Shown here piece by piece: positions 49,061 to 61,139 of a stretch of DNA of 64,000 bases (position 1 is the stretch's first letter; the number at the start of each line of letters is the position of its first letter). This DNA comes from Ceratodon purpureus (Eukaryota; Streptophyta; Bryopsida; Pseudoditrichales; Ditrichaceae), in NCBI GenBank assembly GCA_014871385.1, contig CM026425.1, forward strand, positions 6,177,243 through 6,241,242, read 5' to 3'. The notes under the pieces were generated by a model. The model was not told the origin of the DNA, did no database searches, and worked only from the letters and a program-made list of their open reading frames with translations. Made by a program: the position numbers and the translations under genes.

Positions 49061-50629
49061 CACCTCTGGTAGAAAATCGTGGGATTAGATAGAGTCACGG
49101 GTTTCGGTCCCGCAGATGCGTACCCGTTTAGATGGGAACGAGAATCCATCTGAATTAGCAATATCCTAATCTAATGATGGAAATCGAACAGAACCATGCG
49201 CTAAGTACAAAAAGCGAGTATCTGTAGATACTCGCCGTAAAATAGTTAGAATAAGTAGATATTGCTCACGAATCAGAGCATACGGATATTTAAGTTTTAA
49301 TAAAAAATTGTACATGTTTGTTTCTGAAATGTTCAGAGAAAGTAGAGTATGGTCGTTTTGGATGTAGTGGCGGTCCTGGCTGTAGGAATTCGTGGAATTA
49401 GCAGAATCGGAGGAAACGGACAAAAGCGGCACTGTAGGCAAAAAGCGCGAGTTCTCTACCCCGGTATTAGATTCTGGATCTGAAATGTACGCTTAAAAAG
49501 ATACTGCTGGTATGGGTACATAAAACCGGCACCAGGCAACCAGAAATTACGTAGATGTATTGTACCAGGACGGTACATAGTGGTGACGGCTTTGGGCCTA
49601 AGCATGCGTATGGGGACGGCGATTGAGGCGAATTAGCGGCGTCCTAATCGAATTCGGCTCCTAATTACGGTACGCAAGGTGCGGAGATTGACTCGAGGAC
49701 AGAGTAGAGTGTTGGGAGGAACTGGGAGTTGGGTTGGTGTCCAGGAGCGTTGGTGTAGGTTCCGGAGTCCAGGTTCAAAGGAGAGCTAGAGGTGAGTCAG
49801 TGCGGTGATTGCTTGTGCATGAATGTGTGAGTATGTGTTGTGGTGGGGGAGTGCACCCTACTCCGTGGCATCAGCATCGTATAGTTTGGGGGGATTTGGT
49901 TCTGATTGTGCCATTGTGGGGTTGTGGGATGGTGGGCAGGGATGTCTTATCATATAAATTATTATTCTGTGATGGGGTGATGGGGCCTTGTACTTGTTCC
50001 ATGTGGTGTTGTGGCCATGTCTGGGGGCTCTTTTCTTTTGTTTTTTTTGGGGAGTGGGAGTTTCACTGTTGGGGCCTTTTTCAGGATAGTGGGCTTTGGG
50101 TTGTGGCAACCTATTTGCTGGATGGTTCTGGGTTGACCCCTCTCTGTTGGTTAAATGTTTAGTGTAGTTGAAAGTTTGACAGGGGTTATCAGTCATAAAG
50201 TGGGCGATTCCAGATGCGAATAGTTTTGAGGTTGTTAGGCATGCTTTTACGTGTGTTTGACTGAACAAACAAGGAAGTTGATACTAAAGTGCTACAAGAG
50301 TTTGTATTTTTTTAGTTGTATTCTTCAGACATTTCTTTAAGTATCTTCTTCAAAAACATGATTTTGTTTTGAAATGTAGCATTTAATGTATAAGATAGTT
50401 TCATGTAAAATAACAAGACTAAAGATGTAGCCACCGTAATAACTTTACTACTTTGCTTCATCATTCACTATCAGGTATATTATAGTGCAATCAATTGAAT
50501 ATTTATTAAAATTCTATCTTTTCCAAGGTATAACTAAAACCTCAATTATTTAGGGCATATGTAAAGCATGTGATCCAATGTCATTTTGTTAAGGAACCAA
50601 AATCAAGATTGATTGAAATTGAGTAATAG
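49061..50629. other. non-coding spacer
   Basis: GT-rich from 49680 to 50160. The open frame there has no ATG and an unlikely Trp/Cys-rich composition. No gene seen. Confidence 0.4.
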
Positions 50630-51270
50630 TTAACCCCTAAAGTTGAAAGGCCTCAAAACTGACAAAAATCCTCAAAATTAGACTTTTTTAATACAAGGTG
50701 TAAGTTTTTAAGTTTTGATGTATTTTTGGGGAAACAACCATAGATTCTAGAACCTTACTTGTACATGTATATGCACCCCAAATATTATATTCAAACTCCT
50801 TATCCTTTGTGAGATCCTAACGTTCTAAGTTGAAAGAAAAGTTTTTTTCCCCTTGTTGCAAAATGAGTTTCAAGTGTTTCGTGAGCCAAAAAATCTAATT
50901 ACTAAAGCTAATCAGATGTGAGGCTCTTCAAATTCTTGTTCCTAGATGAGTTAGAAATATGTTCACGGAATTTTTTACCTCATACGACCTACAAAACCTA
51001 AAGAAAATCTTGATTTTTCACACGGAGGTATGCTGAAATTCAAATGCAAAGGCCGGTCTATGATAGTAAAAAAGGCATACAAAGAAATATTGGATTGAAA
51101 ATCCAAGCGGTGAGATCATGCCTTCAAATTTTATTTACATGTAGAAAAAACAAAACTTGAAAAAAAGTAAAATCTCAATTTTTGGTGTATTTTTGAAGTT
51201 TCTATGATCTAATTAATTTAGGGCAGATTTTGAGCATATAATGCAGTTTTGGGCAGATTTTAGCAATCCC
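50630..51270. mobile_element. TTAA-flanked TIR element, copy D (diverged, right end unclear)
   Basis: Left end TTAA-CCCCTAAAG. In the same order as copy A it shows the GTGAGATCCTAACGTTC, ATTGGATTGAAAATCC, TCTCAATTTTTGGTG and TTTTGGGCAG landmarks. The right terminus could not be found, so it is probably truncated or decayed. Confidence 0.5.
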
Positions 51271-51689
51271 AAGTAGAGTTTTCAAATTTTGACTGCGGAT
51301 ATCTCCTAAAGTATGAGGAATTTTGAAGCATGAATGGTCTTGTTAGAAAGATATGAAAATTTCCCATGTTGTGCCAAAATTAGAGCAACATTTGGTAAAA
51401 TTTAACTCATAGGGAGCCTAACCGGATCCTAAATCTTACTAAAACTATTGAGTTGATGCTTTAATATGACATCAATTTCAACTTCCAGCAACACACAATG
51501 ACTTGGACATTGAAAAGAATTGAAAAACATAACTACCAAGCATAAAATCTCACATACATGTGCCATATCAGGCTTCATCTACACCCAGCGGGTTTCCCAT
51601 GAGACCTATACCTACCTTGCAACACGGAAGCTTCTCACTAGCTTTTCCAAAAAGCGGTGGCTAAGCGTGTTTAAATGCTATCAGTTTTG

Positions 51690-52180
51690 ATAGCTTCTAA
51701 AAAGTTCTACATACTTCCACTAGTTTCTAAAACCTTCCACTAGTTTCTAAAACCTTCCACTAGTTTCCGGAAGCTTCTACAAGCTTTTACATAGTTCTAA
51801 TACTTCCGGAAGCTTCCTCAAGCTTCTCAAAGGTTCCATACAGATCCAATTATTTCTGGAAGGTTCGACTTCACCTTCCTAGATTCTGGAAGCTCCCATA
51901 AGCTTCTGGAAGGTCCAATGGATGCTTCCCAAGGTCTTCAGGACCTTTCTTCAAAAATTTCCTTGAGCCTAGTATAAATAGAGAGCCGAAGGTCGTTGCT
52001 CCCGACTCTCTTTAACTCCAATTGTACATACTCTTCCAGTTATCAATGCTACTTCTAGTTTTCTCACTTCAAGTGTTATTCTAAGTCTTGTCTGAGAAAT
52101 CTCCTTACTTTTAGTCTATCATGATCTCTCTCTAAAGTATCTCTTCAATTGAGTCCTTTGTTCTATCTTAGAGTTGCCAT
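51690..52180 (+). promoter_or_regulatory. LTR-like promoter with heat-shock element array
   Basis: Three perfect three-part heat-shock elements (TTCnnGAAnnTTC) at 51765-51777, 51804-51816 and 51854-51866, plus two near-perfect ones at 51884 and 51904. All lie within 210 bases upstream of a TATA box TATAAATA at 51973. A tandem CTTCCACTAGTTTCTAAAA motif precedes them. No coding sequence follows, so this is probably the U3-R part of an LTR or an orphaned promoter. Its outer limits are estimates. Confidence 0.6.
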
Positions 52181-53122
52181 TCGCATCAAAATCTCACATG
52201 GTCATCAGCTAAAATACCTCCACATGGTCCGTGCCTTCTACTCTCTCTATTCACCATCCACAGCAAAGCTATTATCTCCAATGCAAAATTCCAAGGAGCG
52301 CCTCTTATGAGACTCGAATTCACTTCGACTCGGAAAGAAGAGCAAAAATCACAAGAAGATGACAAGACACGCATATAGAACGAGGAATTACATATTCAAA
52401 TCCAGACCTAATGCTTGAGAAGTCTTCTTGTTAAAAGCCCTTCGTCAGGGTTTGACAAAGCCTCATGATCCATAATGGATTGAAAGACTTCTAAAAAAGT
52501 TATTCTTCTAATATGTCCTATAAACTATAAGTCATTAAGTAATTGATTTGTATTATGCCATTCATGTTTTCAAATAGTAAAAAAAAGTTAAAAAGTCAAA
52601 TTTGAATGTAAAATAAAGAATTCATGTTTTTAACAAATAAATCATAGAGGTTTTGTCATTTATCTTCTTAAATGATTTAAAATTTGAAAAACCAAAAATT
52701 TAAAGTAAAATTAAAGAATAATATTTAAATTTGATGATTAAAAAAAATTTAAGTTAAAAAATTAAAAAAATTAAAAAATTAAAACCTAAGTTTCAATTTT
52801 AAATTATTATTTTAATTTAAAGTTTTAAAAAAATTAAAGAATAAATTCAAAAGATTTTTTTTAAGAAAATCAAAAATAAAAGCAAAAAGTAATATAGAGC
52901 ACAGTCATTCATTATTGGAAAGATAAAAAAATATAAACTAGAATATTTAGCATTTAGTCTTTAAATGAAGTTAATAACCAATCCAAGCCATTGCGACAGA
53001 CTAATAAAAAAAATTCAAAAATAGACACATCAAATAACGGCCAATCAATCACTGACACTCATGTATTGATGCTTCAAATGTGTCGTCGTAAGAAGCTCTT
53101 TGTCAAGGGTTGACTTATCCAT
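52181..53122. other. very AT-rich spacer
   Basis: No gene seen. Includes long AAATTAAAA-type low-complexity DNA at 52560-52900. Confidence 0.4.
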
Positions 53123-53125
53123 AAT

Positions 53126-53473
53126 AGTGGGAGTCACACAAGGACCATTCTCTTGAGAATGGGCTTTCCTACGGAAGCGGAATGCACATGTGGCGGCCAT
53201 TCCCTTTCCATATGGAAGCCCATTCTCCGAGAATGGGCCTTCTCCATTCCGGCCCTCCCAGCACCTGGAATGATGAATTCCCAAAGGTTTGTATTAAATG
53301 CAGTGGATAGACTTACCTGTGATAAACATGAACCAATTCATTGTCAGGAAATGCATGCGGGGGGTGTCACACGAGATTCGTCATGGAATCAATCCCATTT
53401 GCTCCAGGTATTAAGGAGGTGCATTCTCCGAGGATGCACTTCTCAGGGAATGCACCCTTGTATGACTCCCACT
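53126..53473. mobile_element. 348-bp inverted-repeat element with internal palindromes
   Basis: Begins AGTGGGAGTCACACAAGG and ends with a near-exact complement, CCTTGTATGACTCCCACT. AAT flanks both sides (53123-53125 and 53474-53476). Inside are several short palindromes on the theme CCATTCTC..GAGAATGG. No transposase. Confidence 0.65.
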
Positions 53474-55141
53474 AATGGATTAATTGACTTATCCATAGAC
53501 CATTTCTATGAAACTATTTTAAATTTTAATTTTACCAATACAAAATCTTCAGGAACTAGGAATCTATTTATAAAGGTGGGAGAAGATTTTGTAAGCAAAC
53601 TTAATATTGATCCCACAACCTTGAGTAGTTTTCCTAATACTTTTCAAATAATTTCTAAAGATTTAGTATATTGTTCATTGATCCCTTAGCTTTTGGTTTT
53701 AGGATTTCATTCGAAACTTTTAGCCTGCCAAGAGAGCGGTATGAACATTATCCTAGAGACCGAGCGCCAACGAGAAGAGATGGATTTGTTGCGACAAAAT
53801 GCTCCTCGTAGCGTGGAGATTCGACCTAGGAGCGAGGAAAGGCTGTAGAGTCTAGAGTTTCGCTCAAAAGGCATGAAGCTTGAGTCCAAGGTTTTGGAGC
53901 TGGAGTCAGAGGTTACTGAGCTTCAATTATTAATTAGATAAACTATAAATCATAAAGAAATAAAATTACTAATTAATATAAACTTTATTTGACATCTATA
54001 TTCATAAGTAGAAATTTAAAATTAAAATTAAAATGTAAAATAAAGCACTAAAGCTTTTAAATTATGAAGCATTCATGTTTTGTCATTCAAGTTTTTAAAT
54101 AACTAAAATAAATATATAACTTTAAATATAAAATTAAAAATTAAAAATTAAATCAACGACTAATTTAAAGAATAAAATTTAAAATTTAAATTAAAGAGTT
54201 GAACTAAGAATAAAATTAAGAAGTAAAATCAAAAAGTAAACTATAAAATTTTAAAACTTAAAAGTCAAATAAACAAAAATCATTTATTATTTGTAAATAA
54301 AATAACCTAAACCAGAACGTTTTCTCTCTCAATGAAGTTATCAAACAATCCAAGCTATCTCGATTTGCAGTCAAAAGAATCAAAGAAGATGGATAATATG
54401 AGTTTAGATGATCCTATTGTGTTCTTGTAGACCAATGCTGCTATAATCATCCGATGATCGTTGTTGTGGTCATGGTGGTCATCCAACCCCACGAAATCCA
54501 ATCATGCGGCAATGTTGCAACTCAACCGACATCAAGTTTAATTGTAAAAATGGCCGTCCAGAAGCCATTGATATGTACTGCTTCGACACTTGTTACTTCA
54601 GAGTTGGAATTGCAAGCATTCACTCCTTTATTCACAATGCAAGCCTTGAGTTCTTCACCTATATTGGTTTGATACACTTTAAACAATAATCAATTCATTT
54701 ACATACTTTTATAAACTATAAACAATAAGACATGAAGTAATAGTGTTGTATTTTATAAGCTTTAATTTTTATTCATTTTCTTAAACAATAAATAATAATT
54801 TAAAGAACAAAGAACAAATAAAAATAAATGTAAAAATAAAAAGTAAAAACAAAAAATAAAATTAAAGATTAATTTGAAGAGTAAATTTAAAATAAAAATA
54901 TTAAATTGAAATATTTGATATTAAAATTTAAAATGAAAATTTAAAATGAAAATTTAAATTTAAATTTAGTACTAAAATTAAAAAGTTAAATTAAACAGTA
55001 AACTATAAAAAATTAAAAATCAAAAGAAAAGAAACCAAAATCATTTATTATTTGTTAGTAAAACAATATAAACTAGAATGGTTCCATTCTAAGTAAAGTT
55101 AAGAACCAATCCAAGCCGTCCCAATTTGCAGTCAAGAGAAC
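53474..55141. other. AT-rich spacer
   Basis: Mostly A/T low complexity. One short Cys-rich open frame (54447-54689) is noted among the findings but not called a gene. Confidence 0.35.
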
Positions 55142-56847
55142 CAAGCCCGTAAAGGACAATTTGGCAAAGTGGGGCTTTTCCAAAGTTTGGGCATGTACCT
55201 GCGGATGCAATTTGAACTCAGATTTTATAAAAAATTCAATGAAACTAGGCCTTCATGAGAGCTTTGTGTCGGTATTTTTTATTCTCAATTCCAATGTCAG
55301 GATGAAAAGTTATTGACCACTGAACCGCAAAAGCTCCTCCAAGGGTAGTAAGTTAGCCAATGAGAATGACAGTGAATGCAGCAAATTCTGCCCAAAACTG
55401 CCCAAAATTACCAAAATATGCCCAAAGACGAAACTTTGAAATTCCACCAAAAACTTGAGATTTTGATATTTTTCAAAAATAAAAATTTCTATGTATAGAG
55501 AGGCAATAGAGCATGTTTCCATGGTTCGGATTTTGAACCCCTAAAGGACAATAGTCCTAGAATGGGCTTTTTTGAAACTTGGGCATGTACCTACGGTTGC
55601 AATTTGAATCGTGATTTTCTGAAATTTTAAATGGAGGTGTGCCGTTCCAAGAGCTCCGTGTGCATATTTTTATTTTTCAATTGCGACATTGAGATCAAAA
55701 GTTATGAAGGTTTAACTGTCAAAAGCTGCTCGTTGGGCAGCTGCTGAAATTTTCTAAGCCACTGTGAATGCAGCAAATTCTGCCCAAAACTGCCCAAATC
55801 TGCCTAAAGATGAAACTTTGAAATTCCACCAAAAATTGAGATTTTGATATTTTTCAAAAATAAAAATTCATTATTATAGAAAAGGCAGTAGAGCATGTTT
55901 CCACTGTTTGGATTTTCAATCCAAGAATTTTTCATATGCTATTTTTATTGTCAGAAAAACGGCCTTTGTACGTGATTTTCAGCATACCTCCTAGCAGAAA
56001 ATGATTTTTTTGGAAACCTTCCACAACTTTTTTGAATATGATATTTTGTGGATATGTACCTAACTCAATTAGGAACAATAACATGGAGAGATTCATTCCA
56101 TATCTACTTTAAAAAATGGTTTTTTGGGCCTTCAAAACGCTGTTGTCCCCCTTTCTTCGCAGGGAAAAAAAACTTTGTTTTTCTACTTTGAACGTTATGA
56201 TCTTGCAATGGGTGAGGAATTAGTGTGTAAGATTTGGTGTACATGTAGACATAAAAGTTAGCTACAAGATCTTACGGTTAGATGTACTAAAAAAAACCCC
56301 AAGTTTGCAAAATCCACCTTGCTTTGAAGAGGGGCTGTTTTGAGGCAGTTTTGATGAAAAATACCCTCAGAACCTTAGGGGTTAGTCCAAATTTTTTTCA
56401 TATGCTATTTTTATTGTCAAAAAACGGCCTTTGTTTGTGAATTTTAGTATACCTCGTAGCGGAAAATGATTTTTTTGGCAACCTTCTACATTTTTTTTGA
56501 ATATAATTTTTCTAATAGAATTAACTAACTTAGTCTTCTTTGACGTGCATCAAAACCCCCAAAATCCATAATGCAAAAAAATGGTGTTTTTGGGCCTTCA
56601 AAACTCTGTTGTTCCCTTTTTGCACAGGAGAAAAAACTTGTTTTTCAACTTTGAACATTACGATCTTGCAATTGGTGAGGAATGAGTGTGTAAGATTTGG
56701 TGGACATGTAGACATAGAAGTTGACTACAAGATCTTGCGGTTAGATGTACTAATTAAGACCCCAACTTTGCAAAATCCACCTTGCTTTGAAGAGGGCTGT
56801 TTTCAGGCAGTTTTGATGAAAAATACCCTCAGAACTTTAGTGGCTAG
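55142..56847. mobile_element. TTAA-family element, copy C, split by copy B
   Basis: Lies in the opposite sense to copy A. Left end CCCGTAAAGGACAA, right end complementary to CCACTAAAGTTCTGAGGG. The four bases outside are decayed (CAAG, CTAG). The sequence stops at GGTTCGGATTT, is replaced by copy B, and resumes at TCCAAATTTTTTTCATATG exactly where copy A continues. Confidence 0.7.
55534..56385. mobile_element. TTAA-family element, copy B, nested inside copy C
   Basis: Ends CCCCTAAAGGACAATAG and CCTTAGGGG, bordered by TGAA on the left and TTAG on the right. Length 852 counting those borders, equal to copy A. Same orientation as its host. No coding capacity. Confidence 0.8.
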
Positions 56848-57230
56848 GACACTGTGACTTATTGATGAGCCTATTGTATGCTTGCACTCGTTGATTCAGA
56901 GTTATAATTGTTCAATCAAGAGTTTTGATGAATGGACAGAGGTCAACAGACTTAATCCTTAAAAGTCAAACCTAGAGGGGCTGGGTTTTTTTTTGAGAGA
57001 ATCTTGCTCATAACTTACACTCCATTATACCAAATTGGATTTTTAGAATGTCAAACTGAGCACCTTAAAGAGATCTATACTTTCTTAGAATAGAGCTCAA
57101 GCAAATTAAAAATAGAATAATGCTTAAAATGGAGTTTAAAAGAGATTTTGGGAGTGGTATCAGGAAAGCATATGACGTTTAAGGATTAACTGAGTTGGAG
57201 ATAGGAAGAGATTGCAGACCCTCCATTATT

Positions 57231-57315
57231 GTAGACCTTCAATATTATCAAGTTGCAGACTTGTAGACCTTCAATATTATCAAGTTGCAGACTTGTAGAC
57301 CTTGCACATTATCAA
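57231..57315. repeat. 32-bp tandem repeat, about 2.6 units
   Basis: Two exact units (57231-57262 and 57263-57294) starting GTAGACCTTCAATATTATC, then a diverged partial third. Confidence 0.85.
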
Positions 57316-57421
57316 TTATTGTCTCAGGTTTGTTAAGCCATGGCTGAAAACTAGAAATCCTGGATGCACCCAACACAATGACCGGAATGACCTCACTGGA
57401 ACTACATGTGCACGTCAAGAA

Positions 57422-58180
57422 TTAACCCGTAAACAACCAAAAACTGGTCGTTTTCATTTTTCCAAGTTCCATAACTGTCATCCAATTTCCAAATGACAAT
57501 TTTTCATCCATTTTTTTTTCATGTTGTAAAGTTGTGAGAAATCTATCTCATCTCATTAACAAATTCTCAAAATAATAATTTCATGAATTTTACTGCCTCC
57601 TTAAAGTCAAAAAGATCAATATCGTGTGTATTCAAAAATTCCTTGATACAGACAGCTAAAACACAATTTTGACTATTGGGATGATCTTTTTTGCAGTTGA
57701 GGTAAACCTATGAAATGTAGTTTGGAAAATTGCTTTTCCAGTCCAATTTAAAATTTTGAAAAATACCTAAAATTGAGTGATTTATAGCTGGTATAAGATG
57801 AAGGGGTATTACCGTGGCTACTTCTTGATTTTCCACGGTTTTAGGTTTTTTAATCATATTGTTGAATTGAAACATAAATTTTGAGAACGGTAACTATTAT
57901 AAGGTTTTTCGTTTTCATATTCATCTATGGTTAAAATTTCATAATTTTTTAGTATAACCTATATTTGATATGAATTTTCTTTGTTTGTTTTGATTTGAAA
58001 ATTTATATTAATTACATTTTGAAACATTTGATTTTGATAAAGTTATTGCTTGTAGATAACATGTGTATCTAGCTGAGAAAAGTTTAAAACTCATATTTTA
58101 AATTACTTATAGTAGCAAAATAGAGCATCCAAAGTCAAAGTCTATTTCTGTGGTCATAGGCTCAGGCATTTGGGGGTTAA
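57422..58180. mobile_element. TTAA-flanked element, copy E (759 bp)
   Basis: Left end TTAA-CCCGTAAACAACC, right end complementary to TTAA-CCCCCAAATGCC. The interior is AT-rich and unrelated to copies A-D as far as I can see; it is assigned only by its ends. Confidence 0.45.
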
Positions 58181-58430
58181 GGTCATCTAAGTTCTTCAGC
58201 GATGGCCCTGAAAGGATGTAATAATCAACATATCTCAGTTCTCGCTGTAATCTACACAAGATACTTGGTCGGGTAAATGGCAAATATTAGTATTGAAGTA
58301 TGTATATATACTTCTCTGAAAACAAACAGAGAAGATGAATAAACTTTTAAATTGATGCAAGGCTCAACTTCCTGGTTTTTTGAAGGCTGAGGTGGGGAAT
58401 TTCGTATCAAATGTTGTACATAGATGACAG

Positions 58431-59165
58431 TTTTCATCCAATAGATATTTATTATTCAACTAAAACTTTCCATCTGAAGGGGTTGTCTTCATTGCTGAAA
58501 TTCTTTCATCCAAATGATAGTTATCATCCATAACTCAATTTCCATCCCAAATACTTTTTTCATCTATGCAAAATATTACATCTAATTTTTATTTTCATTC
58601 GGGCTTAACGAATTTCATCCAATATCTATGACATGGCAGGGGTCCATCCACATGACCCCCTATTATCAAATATGCCCGTCCAAATTAAAAGAAAATATAC
58701 AATTTAAACTTCAAAATATTCTAAAAATTTGCATTTGCATTCAAATTTGTTTGGGTACTTTCTTTCATTGACCTTAACATATCTACCGTTCGGATTTTCC
58801 AATTGGACGTGTTTAGATTATCCTTTTGGTAGTTTTAATTTTAAAGAATGTAAGGCAATTTTAGCACACTTCCTTTCACAAAATCTAGGATTTTTCCTCC
58901 TCCTTCAACCCATATGAGGCTCAAAGTGTCCCTTTGTTCTGTGGGCACTAGGTCATTGGCTCTACGAACAAACACTTTATTCACGTTGGCTCTAATGGGT
59001 CAGTGTTTCTATCTATCTATCTATTTTTGAGGCTCAAAATTTGTGAGCTACACCTAACTTCTACACCTATAGGAATTGATGACCCTTTATATATCAACTG
59101 TGTTTCAATGTATACTTTTTGGCATCAAAACTTAGGTATATTCTTGGAGTAGTGTCAAAAAAATG
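58431..59165. repeat. TTTCATCCA-rich repeat, second copy
   Basis: Colinear with 18803-19440 inside copy G, sharing TTTCATCCAATATCTATGAC and GAATGTAAGGCA among others. It is interrupted by a 102-bp insertion. The ends of the larger element that should contain it were not found here. Confidence 0.7.
58926..59027 (+). mobile_element. 102-bp SINE-like insertion with 11-bp target duplication
   Basis: Flanked by TGAGGCTCAAA on both sides (58915-58925 and 59028-59038), a duplication absent from the empty site in the 19.3-kb copy. It ends in (ATCT)n followed by T's. A related copy in the opposite sense lies at about 59245-59345. The pattern fits a short, perhaps 5'-truncated, retroposed element. Confidence 0.75.
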
Positions 59166-59244
59166 ACTTTTATTATGCTCATTATGTACATAAGAGAACC
59201 CATTTAGTGAATATTGCAGTCATAACCAAAACATTATACAAATA

Positions 59245-59345
59245 AGATAGATAGAAACTCTGGTTCAAATGAGGGCCGGCGTGAATACAACGTTTGATCA
59301 TTTGGTTAATGAACCAATGCCCACCACACGAAAGGCCACTAAACC
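59245..59345 (-). mobile_element. second copy of the SINE-like element
   Basis: Read on the minus strand it shares TGGGCATTGGTTCATT-like sequence, TATTCACG and the terminal TTTCTATCTATC with the 58.9-kb insertion. More diverged, and no duplication is evident. Confidence 0.5.
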
Positions 59346-59429
59346 AAACTATTCACGCCTTTGGGAAATAGACACTACATTGAACCTACAAGAAATAACT
59401 AACTAGTATTGTATAGGAAGTAAGGGTTG

Positions 59430-59620
59430 CGGGGATGGGAGGGATCGTGCGGGGAACGGTGTGGGGTAGTATGGTAGTCCATAGTCGGAGTGTGGGAAAA
59501 GGAAGGTCCCGGGTTCGATATGGCTGGAGTGGGTGGGCTGGGTAGGAGGGGAAAAAGACAAGGGATTTACACCATGGGGAGAGACTAATTGTTTTCTAAC
59601 TTGCGTCTATGGAGTAGGAT
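59430..59620 (+). repeat. possible tRNA-derived SINE head
   Basis: TAGTATGGTAGTCC (59467) and CCCGGGTTCGATA (59508) resemble the A and B boxes of a tRNA-type internal promoter, 35-45 bases apart as in tRNA genes. It does not fold as a functional tRNA, and the tail is unclear. Confidence 0.3.
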
Positions 59621-60592
59621 GGAAGCAGCATGGTGAATAACGATAGTGTTGAGTTCTTTGAACGTGTGTGTGATGGCTAGTTCAGGGATGTTGAACATGG
59701 TTTTTAAGGTTGCCATAGAAGGGTTATGCGTTGTACCACAGGCACCCGCGGTGAGGACAATGAGGGGATCAACAAGCATTATGCACTCGTCCTATGTGGT
59801 TCACAAGACTCTACTCTCAACCTATATTGCCGCGTCTTAGCTCATTGTAATCATAATAAAGTTTTAACTTCTCATCAACCACCTTCTTATTGTTGTCATA
59901 TTCAATTGTTGTCCAAATTTCAATTTGTTTTTTTGAAAGTTGATTTATTGGATAAAAATTAAGACTTCTTTCCAATCTAATTTGAAATATGTCGATCAAA
60001 GTGAAACTCTCCCCATAAAAATATTTCCAAAGTAGAATACCTCAACATTGTCTTTGTTTTTGTTGCCCAAAATTCTCTTTTCTTATAGAGCTATATGTAT
60101 TTTAATATTTTTAGAATATATCATGAGTTTTGTTTTATTGTATTATTAATTTTAATTCAAAATAGTCAAGATGCATAGAAGAGCTGGATGGTTACTAAAT
60201 CCCCAAAAAACTAATTTTGGAATAGGAATATCTGCAATATTAGTTTTGCTATGAGTTGAAAGAAAACCAAGCTTTTACACATCAAACATAGAGAGACCAC
60301 TAAACCTTTCCATGTTTTTTAGCTATTTAGAGTGAGAAAATAAATTTACTTCTAATCAAAGTTCATGTTACATAGCAAATGACTTTAAAATAGCATATGA
60401 CTTTACAAATAATTCTTAAATTTCAACAGGAATTGAAAGCTTACAAAATCTTGCATTCCTCAATCCTATGAAGCTTTTGTGACAATCATTTCCATCCTTG
60501 AAAAAGAAATGGATAATTCCAAAATATTTGAAAGAAATATTGTCTAAAAACTTAAGGGTCCAAATAAAATGACAAAACCGCATGATGAACTC

Positions 60593-61139
60593 TTTACCCT
60601 TAAAGGCCAAATTGACCCGTTTTAGGTCAATGACATTTTTCAGAGAGCAGTTACTCTCTAATATTTTTAGGTTAGATTTTTTTTATAAAGTAGCTTGACA
60701 AGTTTATTTCATTAATCAACAGCTGGATTTGATATTGCTTTATTGGATAATTCAATAAAAATTTGATAATAGATGTAAGTGGGTTGGATTCGTTGATTTC
60801 TAGTTCAAAATGGCCATCAAAATAATGAGATTTTAATTCAAGTTCATGAAAAAATTCTTCAAAAATTTAGGTGTGAGATACACACATTTCAAATTCATTT
60901 CATGAATATTTTCTCAAAAATCATGAATATTCTCTTCATAGCCTAATTCAGAAAAAAATTGAATATTTTGTTTCGAAATTATAGAAAAAATATAGTGACG
61001 TTAATAGTAAATCCAACCATACGGATTTGGCCTAAAAATATGAAGCTCTAACTTTAATTTGATCATAAAGACCTACATCGATTTTATAATAAATCTTTGA
61101 AAATGGTTCAAATCCAACAAACCTGGCGCCAGGGGTTAA
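60593..61139. mobile_element. TTAA-flanked element, copy F (547 bp)
   Basis: Left end TTTA-CCCTTAAAGGCC, right end complementary to TTAA-CCCCTGGCGCC. The left end follows the family consensus; the right agrees only in its first five bases. Tentative. Confidence 0.35.

Noticed and set aside
49809-50162. 117-codon Trp/Cys-rich plus-strand frame
   Set aside because: No ATG start; composition reflects GT-rich DNA.
59467-59520. tRNA gene suggested by GGGTTCGATA
   Set aside because: No acceptor-stem pairing or cloverleaf could be drawn; kept only as a possible SINE head.
59585-59779. Minus-strand frame of 64 codons near the SINE-like copies
   Set aside because: Short, with no known domain; probably chance or a transposon scrap.
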